DNA of 5,111 bases, from the NCBI GenBank assembly GCA_028708585.1, contig JAQVYO010000116.1, forward strand, positions 1 to 5,111, written 5' to 3'. The position numbers and the translations under genes are program-made. This document shows positions 1 to 5,111 of this stretch, piece by piece (position 1 is the first letter of the stretch; each line of letters begins with the position of its first letter). The notes beneath the pieces were generated by a model. It searched no databases, was not told where the DNA came from, and was given only the letters and a program-made list of their open reading frames with translations. The stretch comes from Oscillospiraceae bacterium (GTDB lineage Bacteria; Bacillota; Clostridia; Oscillospirales; Oscillospiraceae).

Positions 1-757
1 GGGCATACATATGAACGGACAGGGTCCGACCGGAGGAGAGCAGATTTTGGGGCAGTTCCGCTACCGTCCCGGCTGTGTAAATCAGCGCCGCCGTCTCTCC
101 CACAATCCGCCCCACGCCCAGGACCACCCCTGCCAGGATGCCGGGTACCGCCGCCGGAAGCACAATCCGGAACACTGTCCGGAGCCGCCCCGCCCCCAGG
201 CCGAAGCTTCCCTCCCGGTAGGAATCAGGCACGCTTTTCAGAGCTTCTTCGGTGGTGCGCATGACGAGGGGCAGAATCATGATGGCAAGGGTAAACGCGC
301 CCGCCAGGATGGAATAGCCCCAATGCAGCGCCGTCACGAAGAACAGAAGCCCGAACAGGCCGTAAACGATGGAGGGGATTCCGGCCAGGGTCTCCGCCGT
401 AACGCGCACAATATTCACAAGCCTGCTGCCCCGCTTTGCATATTCCACCAGATAAACGGCGGAACAGATGCCCACCGGCACGGCAAGGAAAAGGGCAAGG
501 GCGGTCATCACCACAGTGTTGACGAGGGCGGGCAGAAGAGAGGCGTTCTCTGTGGTATACCGCAGGGAAAACAGGCCGGGGGACAAATGGGGAACGCCCT
601 TCACCAGAATATACCCCACGAGAAATAAAAGCACGCAAAGGGTCGTCAGCGCCGCCAGCGTCACAATTAAAAATAAAAACAGGGAAAACGGGCTGCGCTT
701 GTAAGTTTTCAGCCGTCCACGGACGCTTTTTTTGTTGATGGATTGGATGGCGTTCAT
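1..757 (-). CDS. pstA: Phosphate ABC transporter permease PstA (3' end outside window)
   Basis: Inner-membrane permease subunit that, with PstC, forms the channel through which phosphate released by PstS is imported using ATP hydrolysis by PstB. The frame is open from the ATG at 757-755 to the window edge: 252 complete codons, with no stop reached. A basic N-terminus (residues 1-22) precedes a first membrane segment near 24-52. The permease domain follows, with LAVPVGICSAVYLVEYA (91-107), AETLAGIPSIVYGLFG (121-136) and the ATPase-contacting EAA loop EEALKSVPDSYREG...GLGAG...IVLPAAVPGI (170-207). GRIVGETAAL (216-225) and the family's late RTLSVHMYA (244-252) come next. PstA proteins are usually about 280-300 residues, so roughly 30-40 residues including the last helix are missing only because the window ends. 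The start overlaps the pstC stop by one base (TAATG), with a strong ribosome binding site inside the pstC tail. Assignment as PstA rather than PstC rests on position and the RTLSVHMYA end. Confidence 0.95.
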   Translation of the reverse strand, partial: MNAIQSINKKSVRGRLKTYKRSPFSLFLFLIVTLAALTTLCVLLFLVGYILVKGVPHLSPGLFSLRYTTENASLLPALVNTVVMTALALFLAVPVGICSAVYLVEYAKRGSRLVNIVRVTAETLAGIPSIVYGLFGLLFFVTALHWGYSILAGAFTLAIMILPLVMRTTEEALKSVPDSYREGSFGLGAGRLRTVFRIVLPAAVPGILAGVVLGVGRIVGETAALIYTAGTVAELPQNLLSSGRTLSVHMYA

Positions 758-1605
758 TATGCCTCCCTCCTTTTCAGAAGAGAGAAAGCCAGATTGATGA
801 GCAAAATAAACACAAACAGCACAACGCCGGTGGCAATCAGCGCCTCCCGGTGCAGGTCGGCCGCATATCCCATTTCGATGACGATGTTGGAGGTCAGTGT
901 CCGAATCCCCCGGAGGATGCCCGCCGGCATGCGAGCCTGGTTGCCCGCCACCATCACCACCGCCATGGTCTCTCCCACGGCCCTTCCGATACCCAGGACA
1001 ACGCCTGCCAGAATGCCCGATTTGGCGGCGGGCAGCGTAGCGAAAAACACGCTTCGCTCATGGCTTGCTCCCAGGGCCAGACCGCCCTCATAATAGCTGT
1101 CCGGCACCGCCCGGATGGCGGCTTCTGAAACGCCGATGATGGTGGGCAAAATCATTATGCCCAACAGGAAGGACGCCGTCAGCATGGAACTGCCGTTTCC
1201 GCCGATGTGCTCCCGCACAAAAGGGACCAGGACGACCAGCCCGAAAAAACCGTAAACCACCGAAGGGATGCCGGCCAAAATCTCCACGGCGGGCTTCAGC
1301 AGGCGGTATAGCCCTTTGGGACAGAATTTCGCCAAAAATGCGGCGGTCAAAACCCCCACGGGGACCCCAAAGAGGATGGCGCCGGTGGTTACATAAAGGC
1401 TCCCCAGGATCATAGGCAAAATGCCGTAGATGTCATTGGACGGGCGCCAGACCCGTCCCAGCAGAAAATGGGAAAGGCCGATTTTCCCAATGGCGGGCAC
1501 GCCGTTTGCGAACAGGAACACGCAGATGAGCAGGACTGCCAGGATGGAAACACAGGCGGCCAGAAAGAAAATAACCTTCATGATTGATTCTTTATATTTT
1601 TTCAT
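757..1605 (-). CDS. pstC: Phosphate ABC transporter permease PstC
   Basis: Membrane permease subunit of the phosphate importer, pairing with PstA. With the chosen start it has 282 residues, a normal PstC length. A short basic N-terminus leads into the first membrane helix (about 10-33). The PstC-typical periplasmic-side stretch (GLSHFLLGRVWRPSNDIYGILPMILGS, residues 43-69) and VPVGVLTAAFLAKF (81-94) follow. Next come EILAGIPSVVYGFFGLVVLVP (108-128), the EAA loop EAAIRAVPDSYYEGGLALGA...TLPAAKSGI (161-198), GRAVGETMAVVMVAGN (207-222) and a final helix at about 255-277. The frame could extend upstream to a GTG at 1662 or ATGs at 1656 and 1644. I chose the ATG at 1605 because GGAG lies six bases upstream, the family normally begins this close to the first helix, and the extra codons (MQMGYGMPRPVCACCLECV) fall within a strong RNA hairpin. 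It sits 68 nt after pstS and overlaps pstA by one base. Confidence 0.95.
   Translation of the reverse strand: MKKYKESIMKVIFFLAACVSILAVLLICVFLFANGVPAIGKIGLSHFLLGRVWRPSNDIYGILPMILGSLYVTTGAILFGVPVGVLTAAFLAKFCPKGLYRLLKPAVEILAGIPSVVYGFFGLVVLVPFVREHIGGNGSSMLTASFLLGIMILPTIIGVSEAAIRAVPDSYYEGGLALGASHERSVFFATLPAAKSGILAGVVLGIGRAVGETMAVVMVAGNQARMPAGILRGIRTLTSNIVIEMGYAADLHREALIATGVVLFVFILLINLAFSLLKRREA
763..771 (-). promoter_or_regulatory. Ribosome binding site of pstA inside the pstC 3' end
   Basis: The minus strand reads AGGAGGGAG here. It encodes the last residues of PstC (KRREA) and ends five bases before the pstA ATG, with the AGGAGG core eight bases away. Together with the one-base TAATG stop/start overlap, this indicates translational coupling of pstC and pstA and fixes the pstA start. 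Confidence 0.8.
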
Positions 1606-1623
1606 CACACACTCCAAACAGCA

Positions 1624-1663
1624 CGCGCAAACGGGCCGCGGCATGCCGTAACCCATTTGCACG
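1624..1663 (-). promoter_or_regulatory. Intergenic mRNA hairpin between pstS and pstC
   Basis: On the minus-strand RNA, 1663-1652 pairs with 1635-1624 in an uninterrupted 12-bp stem (CGTGCAAAUGGG with CCCGUUUGCGCG). Two of the pairs are G-U wobbles, which would be A/C mismatches on the other strand, so the structure is specific to the pst transcript. The 16-nt loop contains the palindrome CGGCATGCCG. No T-run follows, so it is not a typical intrinsic terminator. It starts 10 nt after the pstS stop and ends 18 nt before the pstC start. Likely roles are 3'-end protection or processing that leaves more pstS than pstCA message. Known pst operons show such a pstS excess, but the role here is inferred. 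Confidence 0.65.
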
Positions 1664-1673
1664 GCTTTTCTCT

Positions 1674-2564
1674 TTAGCTGTTTATGCTGCCCCAGGCGGT
1701 GGATTCACCGGTAAAAATGGATTTGATTTGGCTGCTGGTCAATTGATCCGCGGGGTTCTTTTTGTTGACGACGACGGCGATGCCGTCTCTTGCAATTTCT
1801 ATGGGGGTAAGACCCTTTCCCTTTTCACTGTCCTTGAGATCCCGAGAGGACATCCCAATGTCGCAGATGCCGGAGGCGGCGGAGGACATGCCGGTGGTGG
1901 AATCGCTTTGCTGCACTTCAATCTGCGCGTTGGGATTTATGGCAAGATAGGATTCCTTGAGCTTTTCCATCACAGGGGTCACAGAGGAAGATCCGGCCAC
2001 CGCCAGCTTGCCCGCGGGCTTTTCCCCGCTGTAAGCCGGGTTTTTGGATACCGCGATATAACCGTTGTCGGCCACGACCTTCTGCCCGTCCGCGCTCATA
2101 ATATAATCAATAAAGTCCTTTTTGAGTCCGCTCGCCGCGCCTTTTATGGCAATATTGAAGGGGCGGGAAATTTTGTAGCTTCCGTTGCTCGCATTTTCCG
2201 TGGATGGCTCCGTGCCGTCGACCTTCACCGCTTTCACCGTGTCGTTCATGGAACCCAAAGAAATATAGCCGATGGCATAGGGGTCTCCCGCCACCTTGGT
2301 CAGGACCACCGAGGTGCTGTTTGCCACATCGGCTTCCGGCGTGGTCCGATCCACCTGCTTTCCGTCCGCGCCGGTTTCCTCAATTTTGAACAGCTCAATA
2401 AACGCCCCTCTGGTCCCCGAGCCGTCCTCCCGGGACACAGCCGTAATTTCCTTGGAAGGGTCAAAGGAAGCCGAGGCCTGACTTCCTTTGGTCTGGGCGC
2501 CGCATCCGGCCACGGCGCCGGTCAGAAGCAAAGCCGACAAAAAAACGCCACATACTTTTTTCAT
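1674..2564 (-). CDS. pstS: Phosphate-binding lipoprotein PstS, circularly permuted
   Basis: Extracellular phosphate receptor of the Pst importer, 296 residues. MKK plus a hydrophobic stretch and the lipobox AVAGC (17-21) mark a lipoprotein signal peptide, with Cys21 as the lipid anchor. A short linker follows (22-38). The two halves are in swapped order relative to ordinary PstS. Residues 39-173 are the canonical C-terminal half: ITAVSREDGSGTRGAF (40-55), GYISLGSMNDTVKAVKVDG (99-117), RPFNIA (134-139), FIDYIMSADGQKVV (151-164) and DNGYIAVS (166-173). After linker 174-185 the canonical N-terminal half follows: KLAVAGSSSVTPVMEKL (186-202), EVQQSDSTTG (216-225), CDIGMSSRDLKDSE (234-247), DGIAVVVNKKNP (260-271) and IFTGESTAW (283-291). 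Phosphate-contact positions expected from the family (R45 with S49-G50-T51, S192-S194/T196, S220 or S222, D235) are all present. The ATG at 2564 has AAAGGAG eight bases upstream, and the longer frame up to 2657 would precede the signal peptide, so it is rejected. PstS identity is secure; the permutation is read directly from motif order. Confidence 0.95.
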   Translation of the reverse strand: MKKVCGVFLSALLLTGAVAGCGAQTKGSQASASFDPSKEITAVSREDGSGTRGAFIELFKIEETGADGKQVDRTTPEADVANSTSVVLTKVAGDPYAIGYISLGSMNDTVKAVKVDGTEPSTENASNGSYKISRPFNIAIKGAASGLKKDFIDYIMSADGQKVVADNGYIAVSKNPAYSGEKPAGKLAVAGSSSVTPVMEKLKESYLAINPNAQIEVQQSDSTTGMSSAASGICDIGMSSRDLKDSEKGKGLTPIEIARDGIAVVVNKKNPADQLTSSQIKSIFTGESTAWGSINS

Positions 2565-2628
2565 TCTATGAACTCCTTTCCTAAATCTATTCCATTCTGT
2601 CCTTTCCGGTTTCATGCTACAAAAACCA

Positions 2629-2668
2629 TGTAAAATATAAAAGCAGGACTTTGTCAAGTTCCTGTAAA
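2629..2668 (-). promoter_or_regulatory. Probable phosphate-regulated promoter of pstS with PhoP-box-like repeats
   Basis: On the minus strand, TTTACA (2668-2663), five bases and TTGACA (2657-2652) form direct hexamer repeats at 11-nt spacing. A weaker CTGCTT lies at 2646-2641 in the same phase, and another TTTACA at 2634-2629 is one base out of phase. Bacillus-type PhoP binds tandem TT(A/T/C)ACA hexamers at about 11-nt spacing, so this fits a phosphate-starvation operator. TTGACA also matches a sigma-A -35 box. The only reasonable -10-like word, TATATT (2639-2634), is just 12 bases from it, too close for an ordinary promoter but compatible with an activator-dependent one. The start codon would be some 60-65 nt downstream. 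The repeats are seen; their function is inferred. Confidence 0.5.
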
Positions 2669-2805
2669 GCCGCCGGAGGAAGCTCCGATTGTCCGTGTTT
2701 CATAAGCAAACCTTCGGAACAGCCTTTGTCCTTCCCGTTTTCCCATTAAAATCCAGCCCAAACAAGTCCCCTCCTCCCGTCTGGGGGTGACTTGGCTCCC
2801 GCGCC
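2669..2805. other. Gene-free spacer between the terminators and the pstS promoter
   Basis: I see no convincing gene here. Short open frames on either strand run through the neighbouring terminators, lack ribosome binding sites and have compositions unlike the neighbouring proteins. The only local structure is a small hairpin at 2674-2687 (CGGAG/CTCCG, four-base loop) immediately upstream of the first PhoP-like repeat, too weak to assign a role. Confidence 0.5.
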
Positions 2806-2845
2806 CAAAACAAAGGCGGAAAAAGACAGTGTCTTCTTCCGCCTT
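2806..2845 (-). terminator. Intrinsic terminator, second of two after the FrhB-like gene
   Basis: A 14-bp stem (2845-2832 with 2826-2813) closes a five-base loop, and on the minus strand TTTGTTTT-type sequence follows (ending near 2807). One pair is G-U on the minus-strand RNA but would be an A/C mismatch on the plus strand. This, with the T-rich tail on one side only, orients it to stop transcription arriving from the polysaccharide unit. Confidence 0.75.
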
Positions 2846-2881
2846 GCTTGGCAAACAACCTTGATTTTACAAAAACTCTGC

Positions 2882-2924
2882 AAAAAACCGCCCAGCATTT
2901 CCGCCTGCGCGGCGGAGCGGAAAT
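2882..2924 (-). terminator. Intrinsic terminator, first of two after the FrhB-like gene
   Basis: About 36 nt past the FrhB-like stop, ATTTCCGC (2924-2917) can pair with GCGGAAAT (2904-2897). Inside it TCCGCC/GGCGGA (2916-2911 with 2905-2900) forms an alternative six-bp hairpin. CCGCC can also pair with GGCGG, which lies directly before a run of six T residues (2887-2882). The T-run makes this a plausible terminator, but the competing pairings leave the exact stem uncertain. Confidence 0.65.
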
Positions 2925-2960
2925 CCAATCCGGCCTTTCGCGCGCCGCGGCTCGCCCGGT

Positions 2961-4145
2961 CTATTTTCCCAAAATCCCCCGCAGCTTCCGCTTCAGCCCC
3001 GGGGACAGAATTTTGGCCGCCGCACGGTAGGGCAGCGAAGGGATCGAAAGCCACTTTTTTCGGACTTCTTCCCAAGGAAGCGCCTCAAAATCCCGAAAGA
3101 AGGCCTCCCGGTCCTTTGGCTGTTCGACGGGCCGGAGCAGACGGGGGTTTCCCGCCGCCGCCTCGGAAAACGGCCGCTTTACAAAGCCGCATTTGTCCTT
3201 TTGCGCCTCAAACAGCGTCCGGCTTTTCCGAGAATGCAAAAGCGCCAAAGAAATTCCTTCCTCCGGAGAAACGTCCCGGGGCAGCGCCTTCCGGTCCACC
3301 CCCCAGAAATCCCCCAAAGTGAAATCCGCCCGCCTGCCCGGCGCGGCATAGCGGCAGCGGTAACAGGAGGGGCGCAGGAACAGAGCCATGCCAAAACCCC
3401 GTCCGTAAGGCGTTTTCGCCAGCGGCGCCGAATCGGCGCTTTGGTCCTCATATTCCGCCAAAAACCGGGCGCGGCTCCATCCGTCCCGTTTGTCCCGGAA
3501 GGAAACCGATTGCAGCGGGCCTTTCCCTCGTTCCAGCTCCTCCTTATACCGTTTCCAGACTTCCGGCGACGGAACCCCATGGCAGACCAGGTCGCAGGTA
3601 ATCAGCGTGTCATACGGCTCCTTGAGATACTGGTACAGTCCCGCCACCTGGCAGGGAGTGCCGGAAAACAGAACCGTCCGCCCCTGCTTCAGCTGAGAGC
3701 GCACCTTTGGGTAAACCCCGGAAAGGTCGCTTTGCACGTATTTCGCGCCTTGCAGGCGGGAAAGCTCCCCGGGCGAGGTCACGCAGATGTGGACCAGGCG
3801 GAAGGTCCCGTCAAAGGCGGCGCCGTAAACCGCTCCCCCCCGGGCAAGCACATCCTCCGCCAGAATGGGGAATACGCCGCCGGAAGCGCTCCTGCGCCGC
3901 ACCGCCCGATCCTTGTTCCATGCGGCGAAGACCGCCGGCTCCTTTGGCGGCTGTACGGCAGCAAAAACCGGGCAGGCCGCCCGGCACGCCCCGCAGCCGG
4001 TGCAGCCCTCCCTCACCGCCGGGCGGGAAAATCCTTCCCCGTCCGCCTCCATGGAGATGCAGCCCTTTGGACAGGCGGAAGCGCAGGCGGCGCAGCCGGT
4101 GCACTCCTCCCGGGGGGCAAGGTGAATTTCAAATTGATTTGACAT
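2961..4145 (-). CDS. Coenzyme F420 hydrogenase/dehydrogenase beta subunit (FrhB)-like Fe-S protein of a polysaccharide cluster
   Basis: A 394-residue, probably cytoplasmic redox protein. It starts with a two-cluster ferredoxin domain, CTGCAACASACP (Cys15, 18, 21, 25) and CTGCGACRAACP (Cys48, 51, 54, 58), enough to bind two [4Fe-4S] clusters. The FrhB-type region follows: SASGGVF (86-92), LQGAKYVQSDL (131-141), FSGTPCQVAGL (160-170), CDLVCHGVPSP (184-194), FRDKRDGW (216-223), CYRCRYA (261-267) and RADFTLGDFWG (272-282). The C-terminus is basic. In archaeal FrhB this fold binds flavin and reduces F420. The substrate of the bacterial versions encoded in surface polysaccharide clusters is, to my knowledge, not established, so I assign no reaction. 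The ATG at 4145 has GAGGG eight bases upstream. The gene lies 37 nt after the pyruvyl transferase gene, the usual partner of this family, and is followed by two terminators, so it is probably the last gene of its operon. Confidence 0.9.
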   Translation of the reverse strand: MSNQFEIHLAPREECTGCAACASACPKGCISMEADGEGFSRPAVREGCTGCGACRAACPVFAAVQPPKEPAVFAAWNKDRAVRRRSASGGVFPILAEDVLARGGAVYGAAFDGTFRLVHICVTSPGELSRLQGAKYVQSDLSGVYPKVRSQLKQGRTVLFSGTPCQVAGLYQYLKEPYDTLITCDLVCHGVPSPEVWKRYKEELERGKGPLQSVSFRDKRDGWSRARFLAEYEDQSADSAPLAKTPYGRGFGMALFLRPSCYRCRYAAPGRRADFTLGDFWGVDRKALPRDVSPEEGISLALLHSRKSRTLFEAQKDKCGFVKRPFSEAAAGNPRLLRPVEQPKDREAFFRDFEALPWEEVRKKWLSIPSLPYRAAAKILSPGLKRKLRGILGK

Positions 4146-4182
4146 AGATCGGTCCCTCGCATTAGTAAAAATTCTCTGATTC

Positions 4183-5028
4183 TTAGAAAAGATTGCGCGT
4201 TAAGTAGTCTTTGGACGCGTCCACCGCGGGGGCAAGCAGCTTTTGCACTTGGGAATACTCCGCCTTCGCGTCCCATGCCTGGGTTTCGGGCAGGCCCGCA
4301 ATCCGCCCGGTAAGCCCTACCGTTTGCAGAAGGCTATAAATACGGGACCGGCCCGGGTTTGCCATCTCCCGGGGGGAAACCCCGGTGAGAAACGGCTTTT
4401 CAAACTGCATGGAAAACACCGTTCCGTGAAACGAATTGGTCACAACGAAGGCGGCGTTCTGAAACAGGCCCAAAAATTCCCTGGGTCCCGCGTCCAGAAC
4501 CACCCGTTTGGCCCCGGGCGCCCTGCGCCGCATGCCCGCCAGCTGAACCAACGGAAGACCGGTTTCCTCCAAAACCCGGCGCAGGGCGGGCATCAGGGCG
4601 CCGTAAGGGGAAATGAAATAACAAAGCACATAGGGCCGCTCCAGTTTCGGCTTCTTGGCAAGGGCCGCCCAGTCCTCTCCGGACAAAAGCAAAGTGGGGT
4701 CCACCACCGTCTCCACCTTTCGGCCGGAGGCCTGCTCCAAGACGGCGCGGCCAAAGGATTCCCGGGCGGACAGCGCCTTGTAAGAGGACAGATAGCCCTC
4801 CAGCTCCCACATCAAATCGGGGGAAAAGCTGCTTGCGCCCAGGCTGGGCGCATAGGCAATTTTGTCCTTTCCTTTCACAAAGGTCAGGAAAAAGGCGGGG
4901 TCAAAGCGGTTGCCCTGAAAAATATAGGGATTCCAGATCTGGTCGCTGCCGGAGAGGTAGACGTCGCAGTCCGGCGGGTCCGCCCGAAGCTCCGCAAGGC
5001 TTCCATAACTCCGTGGCCCGATGTCCAT
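4183..5028 (-). CDS. Polysaccharide pyruvyl transferase family protein (5' end disrupted or outside window)
   Basis: Belongs to the family of CsaB/WcaK-like enzymes that transfer pyruvyl groups from phosphoenolpyruvate to sugars of surface glycans. Numbering from the ATG at 5028 gives 281 residues. Family landmarks are DVYLSGSDQIWNP (22-34), IAYAPSLGAS (57-66), ALSARES (85-91), VVDPTLLLS (108-116), PYVLCYFIS (132-140), AAFVVTNSFHGTVFSMQFEKPF (192-213) and a normal C-terminus ending DYLTRNLF. Full proteins of this family are usually 350-400 residues, so some 70-100 N-terminal residues are missing. That ATG has no ribosome binding site and lies in the middle of the domain (only about 20 residues before GSDQ), so I doubt it is the natural start. 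The frame continues upstream with family-like sequence until a TAG at 5059-5061. The glycan acceptor, and pyruvylation itself, are unproven; many members of this family remain uncharacterised. Confidence 0.85.
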   Translation of the reverse strand: MDIGPRSYGSLAELRADPPDCDVYLSGSDQIWNPYIFQGNRFDPAFFLTFVKGKDKIAYAPSLGASSFSPDLMWELEGYLSSYKALSARESFGRAVLEQASGRKVETVVDPTLLLSGEDWAALAKKPKLERPYVLCYFISPYGALMPALRRVLEETGLPLVQLAGMRRRAPGAKRVVLDAGPREFLGLFQNAAFVVTNSFHGTVFSMQFEKPFLTGVSPREMANPGRSRIYSLLQTVGLTGRIAGLPETQAWDAKAEYSQVQKLLAPAVDASKDYLTRNLF

Positions 5029-5111
5029 ACAGTCCGAAACGAAGGTTTCAAACCGCTGCTACCGGCGGCGCAGGGCGGGATAATTGGCCAAGGGATGGCC
5101 GTTTAAAAAAA
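5029..5111 (-). pseudogene. Upstream part of the pyruvyl transferase frame, interrupted by an in-frame TAG
   Basis: Reading the same frame upstream of the ATG at 5028 gives ETFVSDC, RF and Q, then a TAG stop at 5061-5059, then FLNGHPLANYPALRRR up to the window edge. Both sides look like one coding frame with the same codon bias. The segment before GSDQ in this family usually contains an RF..F motif like the RFETF seen here. A single base change (CAG to TAG) would explain the stop. It may be a true nonsense mutation making the gene a pseudogene, a sequencing error, or a late internal start. The window ends in a seven-base A run on the plus strand, so the real N-terminus cannot be seen. Confidence 0.55.

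Noticed and set aside
11..628. Long plus-strand open frame opposite pstA
   Set aside because: It is the antisense shadow of a clearly conserved PstA frame. Its composition (rich in His, Gln, Gly, Arg) and lack of any family motif give no support.
1606..1662. N-terminal extension of PstC from the GTG at 1662
   Set aside because: The extra 19 residues are not PstC-like, lie in the hairpin, and the ATG at 1605 has its own ribosome binding site at proper spacing.
1584..2633. 349-codon plus-strand open frame opposite pstS and the pstC start
   Set aside because: It spans two genes and their intergenic hairpin in antisense, has no ribosome binding site I could see, and matches no recognisable family. 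It is a by-product of GC-rich codon usage.
2654..2854. 66-codon minus-strand frame between the terminators and pstS
   Set aside because: It begins inside the second terminator hairpin and runs through the promoter repeats, with no convincing ribosome binding site or protein-like features.
2746..3075. 109-codon minus-strand frame overlapping the FrhB-like 3' end
   Set aside because: It is an out-of-frame shadow of the FrhB-like gene that continues through both terminators.
3201..4142. 313-codon plus-strand frame opposite the FrhB-like gene
   Set aside because: It is antisense to the cysteine-motif-rich FrhB-like gene. Its Arg/Pro/Ala-rich translation shows no domain.
5059..5061. TAG read as an amino acid through an altered genetic code
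   Set aside because: The neighbouring FrhB-like gene ends in TAG just before terminators, and reading past it gives non-protein-like sequence, so TAG acts as an ordinary stop here.
1..5111. CRISPR arrays, tRNA or rRNA genes, and insertion-sequence ends
   Set aside because: I looked for regularly spaced repeats, tRNA-like stems and transposase frames with terminal inverted repeats and saw none.

Overview
The window reads almost entirely on the minus strand. It joins the end of a cell-surface polysaccharide cluster to the start of a high-affinity phosphate uptake (pst) operon. The fairly GC-rich codon usage, AGGAGG-type ribosome binding sites, a lipoprotein-type PstS with a lipobox, and an F420-hydrogenase-beta-like protein next to a polysaccharide pyruvyl transferase all suggest an anaerobic Gram-positive member of the Clostridia, perhaps Oscillospirales. 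This placement is inference; there is no rRNA or other marker gene in the window.

Layout in transcription order (high to low coordinates). (1) 5111-4183: polysaccharide pyruvyl transferase family protein. Its first part lies beyond the window, and an in-frame TAG at 5059-5061 interrupts what otherwise looks like a continuous reading frame. (2) 4145-2961: two-[4Fe-4S] FrhB-like protein, 37 nt downstream and probably in the same transcript. (3) 2960-2565: gene-free stretch of about 400 bases with two successive hairpins ending in T-runs (terminators of the polysaccharide unit), a featureless spacer, and a promoter region with PhoP-box-like TTTACA/TTGACA repeats at 11-nt spacing. (4) 2564-1674: phosphate-binding lipoprotein PstS. 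(5) 1663-1624: a strong hairpin without a T-tail between pstS and pstC. (6) 1605-757: permease PstC. (7) 757-1: permease PstA, running off the window about 30-40 codons before its expected end. The ATPase PstB and the regulator PhoU would be expected next, outside the window.

The most notable observation is that PstS is circularly permuted. The canonical C-terminal half (with the SREDGSGT phosphate-binding loop) follows the signal peptide directly. The canonical N-terminal half (AGSSSVTP, QQSDSTTG, DIGMSSR, IFTGE) comes second, after a short linker. All recognisable phosphate-contact motifs are kept, the frame is open throughout, and the gene has a good ribosome binding site, so it looks like a functional rearranged protein rather than a broken one.

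How the genes work together: PstS captures phosphate outside the cell and passes it to the PstC/PstA channel, powered by PstB. The repeat-containing promoter fits PhoP-type control by phosphate starvation. The intergenic hairpin fits raising PstS level above that of the permeases. The upstream pair probably modifies a surface glycan and appears transcriptionally insulated from pst.
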